A DNA stretch of 25,071 bases from an uncultured Clostridia bacterium (GTDB lineage Bacteria > Bacillota > Clostridia > Christensenellales > UBA1242). The notes beneath the pieces are model-generated. The model was given only the letters and a program-made list of their open reading frames with translations. It searched no databases and had not been told where the DNA came from. Where the stretch lies: contig CALKLQ010000039.1 of NCBI GenBank assembly GCA_937992055.1, forward strand, positions 1 through 25,071. The letters are read 5' to 3'. A program made the position numbers and the translations under genes. This document shows positions 1-8,154 of this stretch, in pieces (within the stretch, counting starts at the first letter, position 1; every line of letters starts with the position of its first letter).

Positions 1-98
1 AATGCTTTACAAAGCTTATTCGCCTCCTCTTCACTTCTTACATGAATCGCTAGTTCTTCTTCGCTATCCCAAAATTGTTGTAATGTTATTTTCTTCAT
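1..98 (-). CDS. Small phage-type protein, N-terminal part (runs off left edge)
   Basis: A reading frame starts at ATG 98-96 after AGGTGA (103-108) and stays open to the window edge, giving 32 residues that begin MKKITLQQFWDSEEELAIHV. It is too short and truncated for a domain call. From memory, the pattern (K-x-F-W-x-S-x-E-x-LAIH followed by a TEEEANKL-like stretch) resembles small hypothetical proteins common in Firmicutes phages and integrative elements. That resemblance is recall, not a search. A near-consensus promoter lies directly upstream. If the resemblance holds, the left edge touches another mobile-element gene. Confidence 0.6.
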   Translation of the reverse strand, partial: MKKITLQQFWDSEEELAIHVRSEEEANKLCKA

Positions 99-113
99 TT
101 TTCACCTAGTTTT

Positions 114-142
114 AGTATAATCAAGGTTAAAGTAAATGTCAA
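114..142 (-). promoter_or_regulatory. Sigma-70-type promoter for the left-edge gene
   Basis: On the minus strand a perfect TTGACA (137-142) is followed after 17 bp by TATACT (114-119). The expected start of transcription is near 107, only about ten bases before the ATG at 98. The Shine-Dalgarno-like AGGTGA (103-108) would then lie at the extreme 5' end of the mRNA. Confidence 0.65.
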
Positions 143-167
143 TAGTAAGACAAATCAATAGTTTTAA

Positions 168-1088
168 CTATATATCTTTATGTCTTTTTCTATATAGATA
201 TCTAAAAAATAAGAAGCTAAAAATAGTTATAAAAGCACCAAAAACAACATCACTAAAAAAGTGGGCACCCATTACTATTCTACTTATTGCGACAATAGAA
301 ATCCATAAAAACACACTAATATATAGCACAAGTTTTTTTCTTTTTGTTTTTAATTTTGGAAACAAATCAAACAAAAATAACAAACAAATCAAACTTGCTG
401 CCGATGTAGCATGCCCTGAGGGAAAAGACTTGAATGCATCACTTCCTATCCCTGCTACTTCAGTGATAGCTTTATTAATCATATACCATGGAGTGTAGCC
501 AGAAAAAGTGGAATCATTCAAATATTTCATGGTCCTAAAACGTTCACGAGTGAAGATTGGTTTTAAACTTTGAGTAATTGCATTTGAAACGGCTATAACC
601 AAAATTGAAAAAATTGCAAAATATAATAATTGTTGAATAGTCGAAGCGTCAAGTTTTTTTAGCAAAAGGTATATTAAGATAGTGATAAGCAAAGAAAAAA
701 ATATAAAAACACTAATCACATAATGTTCATATAAATAGCTTTTCATGTCCATATGCTTAAAAATGTATCCAAATGCTTTAAAAAATACAAGAAACATTGC
801 CCCACTTGCCAAAATAAAAAAAATCAATTTTACAAAAAAACTAAGATTTCTGTTTTTATAATTAATATTTAGCAATATAATCAAGGCGCAACAACAAGCC
901 AAAATGTATACTGGCAACTCGCCAATAACTTCAAATGTTAAACCAAAATAATTTTTACTATAATATTCTCCAAAATTTAAGTCGGCAATAGCTTTACTTA
1001 TTTGCAGATCAAAAAAAGTGCCTATTAAAACCAAGGCTAAAAAAAGTAAAAAAATTACTAGTGGATTTATCCATTTTTTTGTTTTCAT
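168..1088 (-). CDS. PAP2-family membrane phosphatase
   Basis: A polytopic membrane protein of about 306 aa with hydrophobic segments throughout. The three PAP2 (type 2 phosphatidic acid phosphatase) signatures sit in the C-terminal half: a K-x6-R-like stretch (KPIFTRERFR), then SFPSGHATSAAS, then SRIVMGAHFFSDVVFG with the catalytic His and Asp. The family removes phosphate from lipid phosphates, for example undecaprenyl pyrophosphate or phosphatidylglycerophosphate, at the membrane; the substrate here cannot be told. The ATG at 1088 is chosen over the in-frame GTG at 1094 because that GTG overlaps the ribosome binding site AGAGGTG. The about 160 aa before the first signature, with several membrane spans, make it longer than a minimal PAP2 domain. 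Confidence 0.85.
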   Translation of the reverse strand: MKTKKWINPLVIFLLFLALVLIGTFFDLQISKAIADLNFGEYYSKNYFGLTFEVIGELPVYILACCCALIILLNINYKNRNLSFFVKLIFFILASGAMFLVFFKAFGYIFKHMDMKSYLYEHYVISVFIFFSLLITILIYLLLKKLDASTIQQLLYFAIFSILVIAVSNAITQSLKPIFTRERFRTMKYLNDSTFSGYTPWYMINKAITEVAGIGSDAFKSFPSGHATSAASLICLLFLFDLFPKLKTKRKKLVLYISVFLWISIVAISRIVMGAHFFSDVVFGAFITIFSFLFFRYLYRKRHKDI

Positions 1089-1292
1089 GCGCACCTCTTT
1101 TGTATATAAAAATTCAATTAATTAGACATAATCTTAAGCTAAATTATATTTTGTAAATCATTTAACATTTTATGCTTTTTAAACAAAATCAATAATAATT
1201 ATTTTATTTAGTAAATTTTTAAATTAATTAATACAATTCTAATTTTTATTAAAAATTTATTTAGATGAAAATTATTAAAATTTATCTGTTAA

Positions 1293-1325
1293 AAAATAAA
1301 CAATTTTTTAAAAATTGTTTATTTT
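1293..1325 (-). terminator. AT-rich inverted repeat just after lysS
   Basis: A nearly perfect palindrome (arms 1293-1308 and 1310-1325) lies five bases beyond the lysS stop codon. It contains only one G-C pair, so as an RNA hairpin it is weak. It sits where a rho-independent terminator would be expected between lysS and the PAP2 gene. Confidence 0.4.
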
Positions 1326-1330
1326 AAAAT

Positions 1331-2800
1331 TTATTTCATTAAAGGGAAAAGAACCACATCACGAATGGAAGGTTGGTCAAATAGAATTGTCATAAGCCTA
1401 TCCACACCAAAACCCAAACCACTTATTGGAGGCATGCCATGTTCCATTGCAAGCAAGAAATCTTCATCTACCTCCATAGCCTCATCATCGCCAAGTTTTT
1501 TTGCAAGTGCTTGTTCATTAAGAGTTTCTCTTTGAACCACAGGGTCAACAAGTTCGGAATATGCCTTGCAAATTTCATTTCCGCATACCAAAATTTGGAA
1601 CATATCGATTAATTTGCCATTAGTGTCATTTCTTCTTGCAAGAGGTACAAGACAAGCTGGGTAGTTGTATAAAATAGTAGGATTAATAATATTTTCTCTT
1701 ATTTTGCGTTTATAAATATAATCAATTACTCCACCCATGGTTTTAATTCCATTAAAATCATTTAAAGCAAACATTTTAGTTTCAACAACTTTTTCAACAA
1801 GCTCGTCGCGGGAACTGCATTGTAAAAAGTCAAATCCCAAAATTTCTTTCAAACGCTCGGTGTAATTTATCCTGTCCCACTCTCCTGAAAAATCTAAAGA
1901 GTGACCTTGAAATTCTATTACCTCTTTGCCCTTAATTTTGTTTAAAAGATGCTTGATAAATTTTTTAAAAAATGCAATGTTATCTTCAAAATTCCAATAG
2001 GAAGCATACCATTCTACCATGGTGAATTCTTGAAGATGTTGGGTGTCCATACCCTCATTCCTAAAACATTTAGCGACCTCAAAAACTCTATCAAAACCAC
2101 CGGCAATGACCTGCTTTAAATAGGTTTCAGGTGCAATTCTCAAATTACAAACCTTGTCTAAAGCATTGTGTTTTGTAAAAAAAGGTTTAGCACTTGCACC
2201 ACAAACTGCACTTTGTAAAATAGGTGTTTCCACTTCCATAAAGCCGTTTTCATACAAGAAACTTCTTAGTTCTCTTAAAAGAAGGCTTCTTCCAACAAAA
2301 ACATCTCGTGCTTGTTGATTGGAAATTAAGTCAAGATATCTTTGTCGATATTTAAGTTCGGTATTAGAAAGCCCATGAAACTTTTCTGGCAATGGTCTCA
2401 ATGCCTTGGATAGCAAAACAACTTTTTCTGCTTTTACCGTAATTTCACCCGTCTGGGTTTGGTAAAGCTCACCTTCAACTCCAACAAAATCAGCAATGTC
2501 AATCATTTTTTTGTAGAAGTCATAATCTTCCTCTTTTAGCTCATTTACACCAACACTAACTTGAATTTTATCTTCTACATCTCTAATTTGCATAAATCCA
2601 AATTTGCCCATAATTCTTCTAAATACAATTCGACCACAAATCTTCACTTTTGTGCCCATGGCCAAACCCCTTGCCTCTTGAATTTTATGGGTTCTTTCAA
2701 ATCTTTCCTTGTAAACAACTATACCTTTGCTTTTTAACAATCTAATTTTTTCAGCTCTAATATCAATTTCATTAGAAAGATTTTCAATATTATTTTCCAT
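1331..2800 (-). CDS. lysS: Lysyl-tRNA synthetase (class II)
   Basis: Charges tRNA-Lys with lysine in the cytoplasm. The protein has an N-terminal OB-fold anticodon-binding domain (about residues 45-140) and a class II catalytic core. Motif 1 includes GFMEVETPIL. Motif 2 includes FRNEGMDTQHLQEFTMVEW, with the usual FRNEG-x8-EFT spacing. Motif 3 is GLGFGVDRLMTILFDQPSIR near the C-terminus. At 489 aa it has the normal bacterial length. The ATG at 2800 is preferred over the one at 2812: a GGAG lies at the right distance only for 2800, and the mapped promoter would start transcription at about 2813. The CGASAKPF variant replaces the more usual GGATARPF of the family. Confidence 0.95.
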   Translation of the reverse strand: MENNIENLSNEIDIRAEKIRLLKSKGIVVYKERFERTHKIQEARGLAMGTKVKICGRIVFRRIMGKFGFMQIRDVEDKIQVSVGVNELKEEDYDFYKKMIDIADFVGVEGELYQTQTGEITVKAEKVVLLSKALRPLPEKFHGLSNTELKYRQRYLDLISNQQARDVFVGRSLLLRELRSFLYENGFMEVETPILQSAVCGASAKPFFTKHNALDKVCNLRIAPETYLKQVIAGGFDRVFEVAKCFRNEGMDTQHLQEFTMVEWYASYWNFEDNIAFFKKFIKHLLNKIKGKEVIEFQGHSLDFSGEWDRINYTERLKEILGFDFLQCSSRDELVEKVVETKMFALNDFNGIKTMGGVIDYIYKRKIRENIINPTILYNYPACLVPLARRNDTNGKLIDMFQILVCGNEICKAYSELVDPVVQRETLNEQALAKKLGDDEAMEVDEDFLLAMEHGMPPISGLGFGVDRLMTILFDQPSIRDVVLFPLMK

Positions 2801-2819
2801 ACTTTTCTCCATGAAAAAT

Positions 2820-2848
2820 AATTTATCATATTGTTATTGCTTTGTCAA
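2820..2848 (-). promoter_or_regulatory. lysS promoter
   Basis: On the minus strand TTGACA (2843-2848) is separated by 17 bp from TAAATT (2820-2825), which is preceded by TGA, an extended -10 element. Predicted transcription starts near 2813, just upstream of the chosen lysS start. Confidence 0.65.
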
Positions 2849-2948
2849 ATAAAGACACGGTTGAATAGATAAATTAAGAATATTTGTTTTTTTGTTTGTC
2901 AAAATTTTTTAAAAAAATCTGTAGAAAAAACTATAATATTTTTAACAA

Positions 2949-3497
2949 TTAACTTATTTTTAACTTATAAAATTTATAATTATTTTTAACTCTATCTAAA
3001 TATTCTCTAGTTTCTTTAAATGGTATATTAGACAAGGCTTTTCCATCTTGACTATAATTTTTATCATTTAACCAATTAGAAATTGTACCCTCACCAGCAT
3101 TGTAGGCGCAAAGTGCGGTGTCTAAACTAGAAAACTTATCCAATAAATATCGTAAATAATAACTTCCAAGTTCTATATTTATTGAAGGGTCAGACAACAT
3201 TTGAGAGTTAAAATTGTCAATATTTAATTTTTTTGCCAGCCATTCCCCCGTGCTTGGCAAAATCTGCATAAGACCAACTGCGCCCTTGTTAGAAATCGCA
3301 TTTTCATTAAAGGAACTCTCAACATTTATGACACTTGCTACAACATAAGCTGGAATTGAATATTTAGAAGCAGAATTTTTGATTTCATTTTTAAATTTAA
3401 TAGGGTAATTCATGGTTAAAAAAATTAAAAAAATAAAAATAGCGATAAATATGCTTAAAAATAATAATCCTATAATTTTAAAAGATTTTTCCTTCAT
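2949..3497 (-). CDS. Membrane-anchored lytic transglycosylase (SLT domain)
   Basis: Cleaves the glycan strands of peptidoglycan outside the membrane. A short basic N-terminus and one hydrophobic segment (about residues 8-30) act as an uncleaved anchor. A soluble SLT/goose-lysozyme-like domain follows, with the catalytic Glu in VINVESSFN, then GAVGLMQILPSTG, then ALCAYNAGEG. It lies 63 bp downstream of polA in the same direction, probably in one transcript. Neither the ATG at 3497 nor the in-frame GTG at 3533 has a clear ribosome binding site. ATG is chosen because it gives a normal anchor; GTG would add 12 residues. It looks like a housekeeping cell-wall enzyme, not the lysin of the phage operon 10 kb away. 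Confidence 0.88.
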   Translation of the reverse strand: MKEKSFKIIGLLFLSIFIAIFIFLIFLTMNYPIKFKNEIKNSASKYSIPAYVVASVINVESSFNENAISNKGAVGLMQILPSTGEWLAKKLNIDNFNSQMLSDPSINIELGSYYLRYLLDKFSSLDTALCAYNAGEGTISNWLNDKNYSQDGKALSNIPFKETREYLDRVKNNYKFYKLKIS

Positions 3498-3560
3498 AAT
3501 TATATTTTTATCATTTTTTTTGCATTTTATCACTATTTAAAACAATTAATAAAATAAATA

Positions 3561-6059
3561 TTATTTGCAATCTAGCAAGGTTTTTCCAATATTAATTTCA
3601 ACTGGCAAAGGAATATCCAAATCTACCACGTTTTCCATACATTGTTTAACTATTTTCGCAACAATTTCAACCTCATCTTTAACGCAATCTAAAATTAGCT
3701 CATCATGTATTTGCAAAATAAGTTTGCTTTTAAAATTATGCTTTTGTAAACTTTCTTCAACTTTTATCATTGCAAGTTTAATAATATCTGAAGCGGAACC
3801 TTGAAGTGGCATATTCATTGCCACTCTTTCGCCAAATTGCCTGATTTGATATTGTGGTGATGAAAGTTCATCTATAGTTCTTCTTCTTGCAAAAATAGTG
3901 GTAACAAAGCCGTTCTTTTTTGCAAGTTCAATTTGTTCATCTAAATATCTCTTTACACCTGGGAAAGACTCAAAATAGCTTTGGATATACTCTTTTGCTT
4001 TTGCTCTAGACGTTCCAATACTGGTAGCCAAACCGTAATCAGAAATTCCATAAACAATTCCAAAATTAACAGCCTTTGCATTTCTTCGCATTTTTGAAGT
4101 AACTTGGTTAAGAGGAACCTTAAAAATTTTGGCTGCAGTCATAGCGTGAAAATCGTTCCCACTTAAAAAACTTTCAACCATATTCTCATCCTTAGAAAAA
4201 CAAGCTAGAAGCCTGAGTTCAATTTGGTTGTAATCAGCAGACAAAAGAACTCCATTTTCATGTTTTGAAACAAAAAATTTTCTTATATTCCTTCCTTCAT
4301 CGCTTCTAACTGGAATGTTTTGAAGATTAGGTTCAGAAGATGACAACCTGCCGGTTGCTGTTTGAATTTGATTGAAAATAGTATGAATAATTGGTCCGTT
4401 TTCTGCGGTAATCTTTTTATAAGGTTCAAGATAGGTATTCAACAATTTCGCCGTGGAGCGATACTCTATAACAAGTGGAATAACCTCATGCTGTGAAGAT
4501 AATTCATTCAAAACCTCAATGTTAGTTGATAGTTTTTTATTATAATAACTTTTAAGACCCAACTTTTCAAACAACACTTCTGCAAGTTGCTTTGGAGAAT
4601 TTATATTAAAAGCAATTCCCACACAGTCATGTATCTTTTGTGTAAGATTATTTAACTTTTCTCTAAACGTTTCAAGTTGAACATCTAATTCATTTATATC
4701 AATTTTAAATCCCTCTTTTTCCATTTTATATAGCACAAAGCAAAGAGGTAATTCGATATTTTCATATAGTTCCATCAAATTTAAGTTTTTTAATAATATT
4801 TGTTGAGAATAGCATTTTGTTAGCAAATTAGAATCAATCTTTTCTAACTTTTTTCCAGCATTAATTAAATAGTTAGAAATAGAAACATCAAAAACTTTTC
4901 CTAAAATATTTATATTATAATTATCAAAAATTTTCAGATGTGCTTTTAAGTCATTTGTTACTTTAAAAATATCTTCACTTTCCAAAAGCTTTTTAAAGCA
5001 CTGAAGACAAAAATCTTGAGAAAGTTCATCAAAAAAAGTCAAGTTGTCGTTTAATTTAAAAACACTTTCTTGACTATAAGAAAACTCAAATTTTCCCACA
5101 AAGTCAAAAGCGAAAGTTTTATTTTTAAAAGCCAAATCAACAAACTCCAAAAGGTCCTGCTTTGTTGAAATGGTTATATAAGAAATCTTATTGCTTGGAA
5201 TTTCAAAATCAAATAGCTCCTTTCTTTTTGTTAAAGAACCAAACTCCAAGTCTTCAAAAAAAGAATATAGTTTTTCAGAAAATGGAAATTTAAATTCTAA
5301 TTCTGCTAAAGAAAAAGCAAAGTCACAATCACATTTAATTGTCGCAAGTAACTTAGAAATTTTTGCAGTTTCAATGTTATTTTTAATTTTTAAAGAAAGA
5401 GATGGCGCCAGTTCTTCCACATTTAAAATAATATTTTCTAAATTTTCATATTTTTCTAATAAGCTTAAAGCTGTTTTGGGACCAACTCCAGCAACACCAG
5501 GAATATTATCTGACGTATCACCCATTAAACCTTTTAAATCTGGAACTTGTTTTGGAGTGTAACCATAAAGAGTTTTAAGGGTATCATTACTAAGCATCTC
5601 TATTTCTGTTATTCCCTTTTTTGTAAAAATAACTTTTGTTGTATCATCTATTAATTGAAATAAATCTCTGTCTCCAGACAAAATATATGTGTCAAGGCTT
5701 GTCTTTTTTGAAATTGTTCCAATAATATCATCAGCCTCTATTCCTTCTACTTCTATTCTTTTTATTCCCATCAAATCAATCATCTGCTTTAATGGTTCTA
5801 ATTGAACACGCAGTTCATCTGGCATAGGCTTTCTTGTACCTTTATATTCAGGATAAATCTCGTTTCTAAATGTTTTACGAGCATGGTCAAAAGCCACAAC
5901 CATATGCGTTGGTTTTTGTTCCTGTATAATTTTAATAAGCATATTGGCAAAACCAAAAACCGCACCTGTGAATTGTCCCTTGGAATTAGATAAAAGGGGC
6001 AATGCATAAAAGGCACGGTTAAATAAGGAATTACCATCAACAATAATTAATTTTTCCAC
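3561..6059 (-). CDS. polA: DNA polymerase I
   Basis: Replication and repair polymerase that also removes RNA primers, 832 aa. The N-terminal 5'-3' exonuclease (about residues 1-290) is intact: VDGNSLFNRAFYALP, EGIEADDIIGTI, ILSGDRDLFQL and DTSDNIPGVAGVGPKTA. The polymerase domain (about 420-832) has motif A (SADYNQIELRLLA), motif B (RRNAKAVNFGIVYGISDYG) and motif C (LILQIHDELILDC). The middle 3'-5' exonuclease domain has lost its metal ligands: the DTE of the active form is DFV here and NLKYD is NDLKAH, so it should not proofread, as in Taq and Bacillus PolA. The start is a GTG at 6059 with AAAGGG seven bases upstream. It is probably cotranscribed with the lytic transglycosylase. Confidence 0.96.
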   Translation of the reverse strand: MEKLIIVDGNSLFNRAFYALPLLSNSKGQFTGAVFGFANMLIKIIQEQKPTHMVVAFDHARKTFRNEIYPEYKGTRKPMPDELRVQLEPLKQMIDLMGIKRIEVEGIEADDIIGTISKKTSLDTYILSGDRDLFQLIDDTTKVIFTKKGITEIEMLSNDTLKTLYGYTPKQVPDLKGLMGDTSDNIPGVAGVGPKTALSLLEKYENLENIILNVEELAPSLSLKIKNNIETAKISKLLATIKCDCDFAFSLAELEFKFPFSEKLYSFFEDLEFGSLTKRKELFDFEIPSNKISYITISTKQDLLEFVDLAFKNKTFAFDFVGKFEFSYSQESVFKLNDNLTFFDELSQDFCLQCFKKLLESEDIFKVTNDLKAHLKIFDNYNINILGKVFDVSISNYLINAGKKLEKIDSNLLTKCYSQQILLKNLNLMELYENIELPLCFVLYKMEKEGFKIDINELDVQLETFREKLNNLTQKIHDCVGIAFNINSPKQLAEVLFEKLGLKSYYNKKLSTNIEVLNELSSQHEVIPLVIEYRSTAKLLNTYLEPYKKITAENGPIIHTIFNQIQTATGRLSSSEPNLQNIPVRSDEGRNIRKFFVSKHENGVLLSADYNQIELRLLACFSKDENMVESFLSGNDFHAMTAAKIFKVPLNQVTSKMRRNAKAVNFGIVYGISDYGLATSIGTSRAKAKEYIQSYFESFPGVKRYLDEQIELAKKNGFVTTIFARRRTIDELSSPQYQIRQFGERVAMNMPLQGSASDIIKLAMIKVEESLQKHNFKSKLILQIHDELILDCVKDEVEIVAKIVKQCMENVVDLDIPLPVEINIGKTLLDCK

Positions 6060-6181
6060 TCTATATCCCTTTGTTTATGCAAATAACTTGCCAAACAATT
6101 TATTTTGGCTAAGTTGAAATTATTTTAAACTAAAAACTAAATATTTATTAAATTGAATGTCAAATTTATTTCACTCTTTTC

Positions 6182-6475
6182 TTATTTTATTATTTTCTCA
6201 AATAGCTCAGGATATACCACAGTCATAACACCAACTAAAATTATTAAAACAACTATAACAAAGAATAATACTTTAATACCTTTGCCAGAAAAGTAAATAA
6301 GAAGGGTCATTGCAATTAAAACTGCTGGAGCAAACTTGATTAGTTTGGTAAGTAAAGTGAAAGTTTCGACACTAATGTCGATAAAAGGTTTTATTAAATA
6401 AATTTCATAACCAACAAAAAATAAAAGATAAGCTATAGCAATTATAGATAAAATAAAATATAAAAATTTTTTCAT
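6182..6475 (-). CDS. Small membrane protein, three predicted spans
   Basis: A 97-aa protein of unknown function. Three hydrophobic segments are visible at about residues 3-28, 43-62 and 67-89, with short polar loops and a basic C-terminal tail (EKIIK). AAAGGAG lies at a good distance before the ATG. It sits between acpP, 54 bp upstream, and polA, and is likely read from the acpP promoter. No catalytic motif can be seen. Confidence 0.7.
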   Translation of the reverse strand: MKKFLYFILSIIAIAYLLFFVGYEIYLIKPFIDISVETFTLLTKLIKFAPAVLIAMTLLIYFSGKGIKVLFFVIVVLIILVGVMTVVYPELFEKIIK

Positions 6476-6529
6476 AAAGCTCCTTTTGTGATGATATATA
6501 AAAATTTACAAAAGAAGTTACAGTTATTA

Positions 6530-6754
6530 TTATTTAGAAATATTTATTATATCATAAATATCTTTAACTGTTTTCATTTGTGCAGCTTGTTCATCAGAAA
6601 GAGAAACCCCGAATTCCTCTTCAAGGGTCATTAACATTTCCACTATATCAAGAGAGTCTGCCCCTAGATCTTCGATTATTTTAGAATCTTCCTTAACCTT
6701 TTCTAAAGGAAGATTTAATTGATTTGCAATAAGTGTTCTAATTTGTTCTAACAT
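6530..6754 (-). CDS. acpP: Acyl carrier protein
   Basis: Carries growing acyl chains on a phosphopantetheine arm for fatty acid synthesis in the cytoplasm. The 74-aa protein is of family-typical length and acidic. The attachment Ser lies in the invariant LGADSLDIVEMLM motif, near residue 34, followed by the EEEFG helix. The ribosome binding site AAGAGGT precedes the ATG. Its other fatty-acid neighbours (fab genes, plsX) are absent here, so it stands alone with its own promoter. Confidence 0.96.
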   Translation of the reverse strand: MLEQIRTLIANQLNLPLEKVKEDSKIIEDLGADSLDIVEMLMTLEEEFGVSLSDEQAAQMKTVKDIYDIINISK

Positions 6755-6815
6755 AAATTACCTCTTTTAAATTAAAGTTTAACATGTGAAAGTATATTTG
6801 ATTAAACTTTTTTAA

Positions 6816-6844
6816 ATTATATCATATAATTTTTTATAACGCAA
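6816..6844 (-). promoter_or_regulatory. acpP promoter with extended -10
   Basis: On the minus strand a consensus TATAAT (6816-6821) is preceded by TGA, forming an extended -10. A weak -35 (TTGCGT, 6839-6844) lies 17 bp upstream. The predicted leader is about 55 nt. Confidence 0.6.
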
Positions 6845-7214
6845 ATTTTTAAATAAATTACTTGAGCTAAAATACATAACTTTTAATAGCTATAATTTTC
6901 TCATATTTTCACATACAAAATATTGCACACAAATCTTGCATTTAATTTGCCTTATGCAAAATATACATTTTAATAATAGATATGAAAATTTACAAAAAAA
7001 ATTGCAGAAAGCAACATTAGTTATTTAAATCAGTCATTTAAAAAACTATCAGATAAGATTTTATAGAATCAACCACCATACATTTGAAATTTTTAAATTT
7101 TAATTTATTTTATAAACAATAATTGTAGTTAGTCCCCTTTTAGATTATATTAATGCTTATATAAATCAAACTAAAGAACTTTACAAATAACATAACTTTA
7201 TTTGAAAAATAAAT

Positions 7215-7237
7215 AAAGGTTTCCATGGGAAACCTTT
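7215..7237 (-). terminator. Terminator hairpin after the 53-aa gene
   Basis: A perfect 10-bp stem (AAAGGTTTCC / GGAAACCTTT) with a 3-nt loop is followed on the minus strand by an A/T tract containing a run of Ts. It lies about 45 bp beyond the stop codon of the 53-aa gene. Confidence 0.75.
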
Positions 7238-7249
7238 AAAAAGGAAAGA

Positions 7250-7264
7250 CCCTCAATATGAGGG
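7250..7264 (-). terminator. Second small hairpin in tandem
   Basis: CCCTC-ATATT-GAGGG on the minus strand forms a 5-bp GC-rich stem followed by a pyrimidine-rich tract. It comes just before the stronger hairpin at 7215-7237, so the two may work as a double terminator or as 3'-end protection. Confidence 0.5.
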
Positions 7265-7283
7265 ATAATGAAAAGAAAGATTA

Positions 7284-7445
7284 TTAGAGAGTATGGTCAT
7301 CTTTACCTATATTTTTTTCAACACAAATACAGTGTTTTTTTGCGAATTTACTCACACTTGCAACCTTGTACACTCCAACAGAAAGTGGACTAGCACATGT
7401 GTATTCAACATTGTCCGCAGAAATACCATAAGTTATTTTAGCCAT
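7284..7445 (-). CDS. Small 53-aa protein, unknown
   Basis: A short frame with full gene signals. The ATG at 7445 is preceded by AGCGGAGG at ideal spacing, a good extended -10 promoter lies upstream, and the TAA is followed by two hairpins. The protein starts MAKITYGISADNVEY and ends CVEKNIGKDDHTL. It has three Cys (one in TCAS, two in HCIC) and a basic centre (KFAKKH), with no membrane segment or signal peptide. I do not recognise a family. It stands alone between recR and acpP. The complete set of expression signals is the main reason for believing it is real. Confidence 0.72.
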   Translation of the reverse strand: MAKITYGISADNVEYTCASPLSVGVYKVASVSKFAKKHCICVEKNIGKDDHTL

Positions 7446-7472
7446 ATTTTCCTCCGCTTATAATCTGTAGGT

Positions 7473-7501
7473 ATAATAGCACATAATTTTGCTTTTGTAA
7501 A
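7473..7501 (-). promoter_or_regulatory. Promoter of the 53-aa gene
   Basis: On the minus strand TTTACA (7496-7501), a 17-bp spacer and TATTAT (7473-7478) preceded by TGC form an extended -10 promoter. Predicted transcription starts near 7466, about 20 nt before the ATG. Confidence 0.7.
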
Positions 7502-7561
7502 TACCTTTTTTTTGATTTTTTTTATTTTCTAAATTGTTTTTCAAGATTTCGACAAAATTCT

Positions 7562-8152
7562 TCAAATTTCGCTTCTGGCTTCAAGTGCTTTTGTTAAAGT
7601 TACCTCATCCGCATATTCAATATCGCTACCAATTGATATCCCTTGAGCCAGTCTAGTAACTTTCACATTCAGTGGTTTTAAAAGCTTCGCTATATAATGA
7701 GCGGTAACATCGCCTTCTACATCTGGATTGGTGGCCATAATAACCTCACTTACATTATTTTTTGTAACTCTTTCAATTAGTTCTTTTATTCTAATATCAT
7801 TTGGCCCTCTATTTTCTAATGGGCTTATAGTTCCATGTAAAACATGATAAACTCCATCAAAATTTTTAACTTTTTCAAAAGCCACAACATCCTTAGGTTC
7901 TTTTACAACGCATATGACTTTTTTATTCCTCTTTTGACAAATAGGACATATTTCATTATCAGTGAAATTTCCGCACTCTTTGCAATAGGTAATTTTTTCT
8001 TTTGCGTTTAAAATCGCATTTGCAAAATCTATGGCATTTTGTTTGTCTTGTGAAATTATAAAATAAGCATATCTCTGTGCCGTTTTATACCCAACGCCGG
8101 GCAAAGATTTAAAGGCACACACCAATCTTTCCAAGCTATCTTCCAATTCCAT
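7562..8152 (-). CDS. recR: Recombination mediator protein RecR
   Basis: Loads RecA at gaps together with RecF/RecO in recombinational repair. At 196 aa it has the standard length. An N-terminal helix-hairpin-helix (SLPGVGYKTAQRYA) is followed by a four-Cys zinc finger (CKECGNFTDNEICPIC, about residues 57-72) and a Toprim domain (VVKEPKDVVAFE, then MATNPDVEGDVTA). The C-terminal LAQGISIGSDIEYAD is the conserved end. It starts two bases after the ybaB stop, so the two are probably translationally coupled, in the order dnaX-ybaB-recR seen in many bacteria. Confidence 0.96.
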   Translation of the reverse strand: MELEDSLERLVCAFKSLPGVGYKTAQRYAYFIISQDKQNAIDFANAILNAKEKITYCKECGNFTDNEICPICQKRNKKVICVVKEPKDVVAFEKVKNFDGVYHVLHGTISPLENRGPNDIRIKELIERVTKNNVSEVIMATNPDVEGDVTAHYIAKLLKPLNVKVTRLAQGISIGSDIEYADEVTLTKALEARSEI

Positions 8153-8154
8153 AA

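Larger units (their letters stand above)
6755..7283. other. AT-rich intergenic stretch
   Basis: About 530 bp between acpP and the 53-aa gene. It holds the acpP promoter at one end and two hairpins at the other (7215-7264). Between about 6850 and 7200 no reading frame with a ribosome binding site, RNA gene or repeat could be recognised. Confidence 0.6.

Noticed and set aside
136..498. Open frame of 120 codons on the plus strand
   Set aside because: It lies antisense to the PAP2 gene, has no ribosome binding site and its sequence is low-complexity; it is a shadow of the real gene.
2801..2812. ATG 2812 as lysS start
   Set aside because: The GGAG that would serve the next ATG lies within this extension, and predicted transcription begins at about the same base.
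7284..7445. The 53-aa protein as a fragment of a phage tail tube protein (MAKITYG start)
   Set aside because: The likeness is limited to about six residues, the gene is far from the particle operon, and it has its own promoter and terminator.
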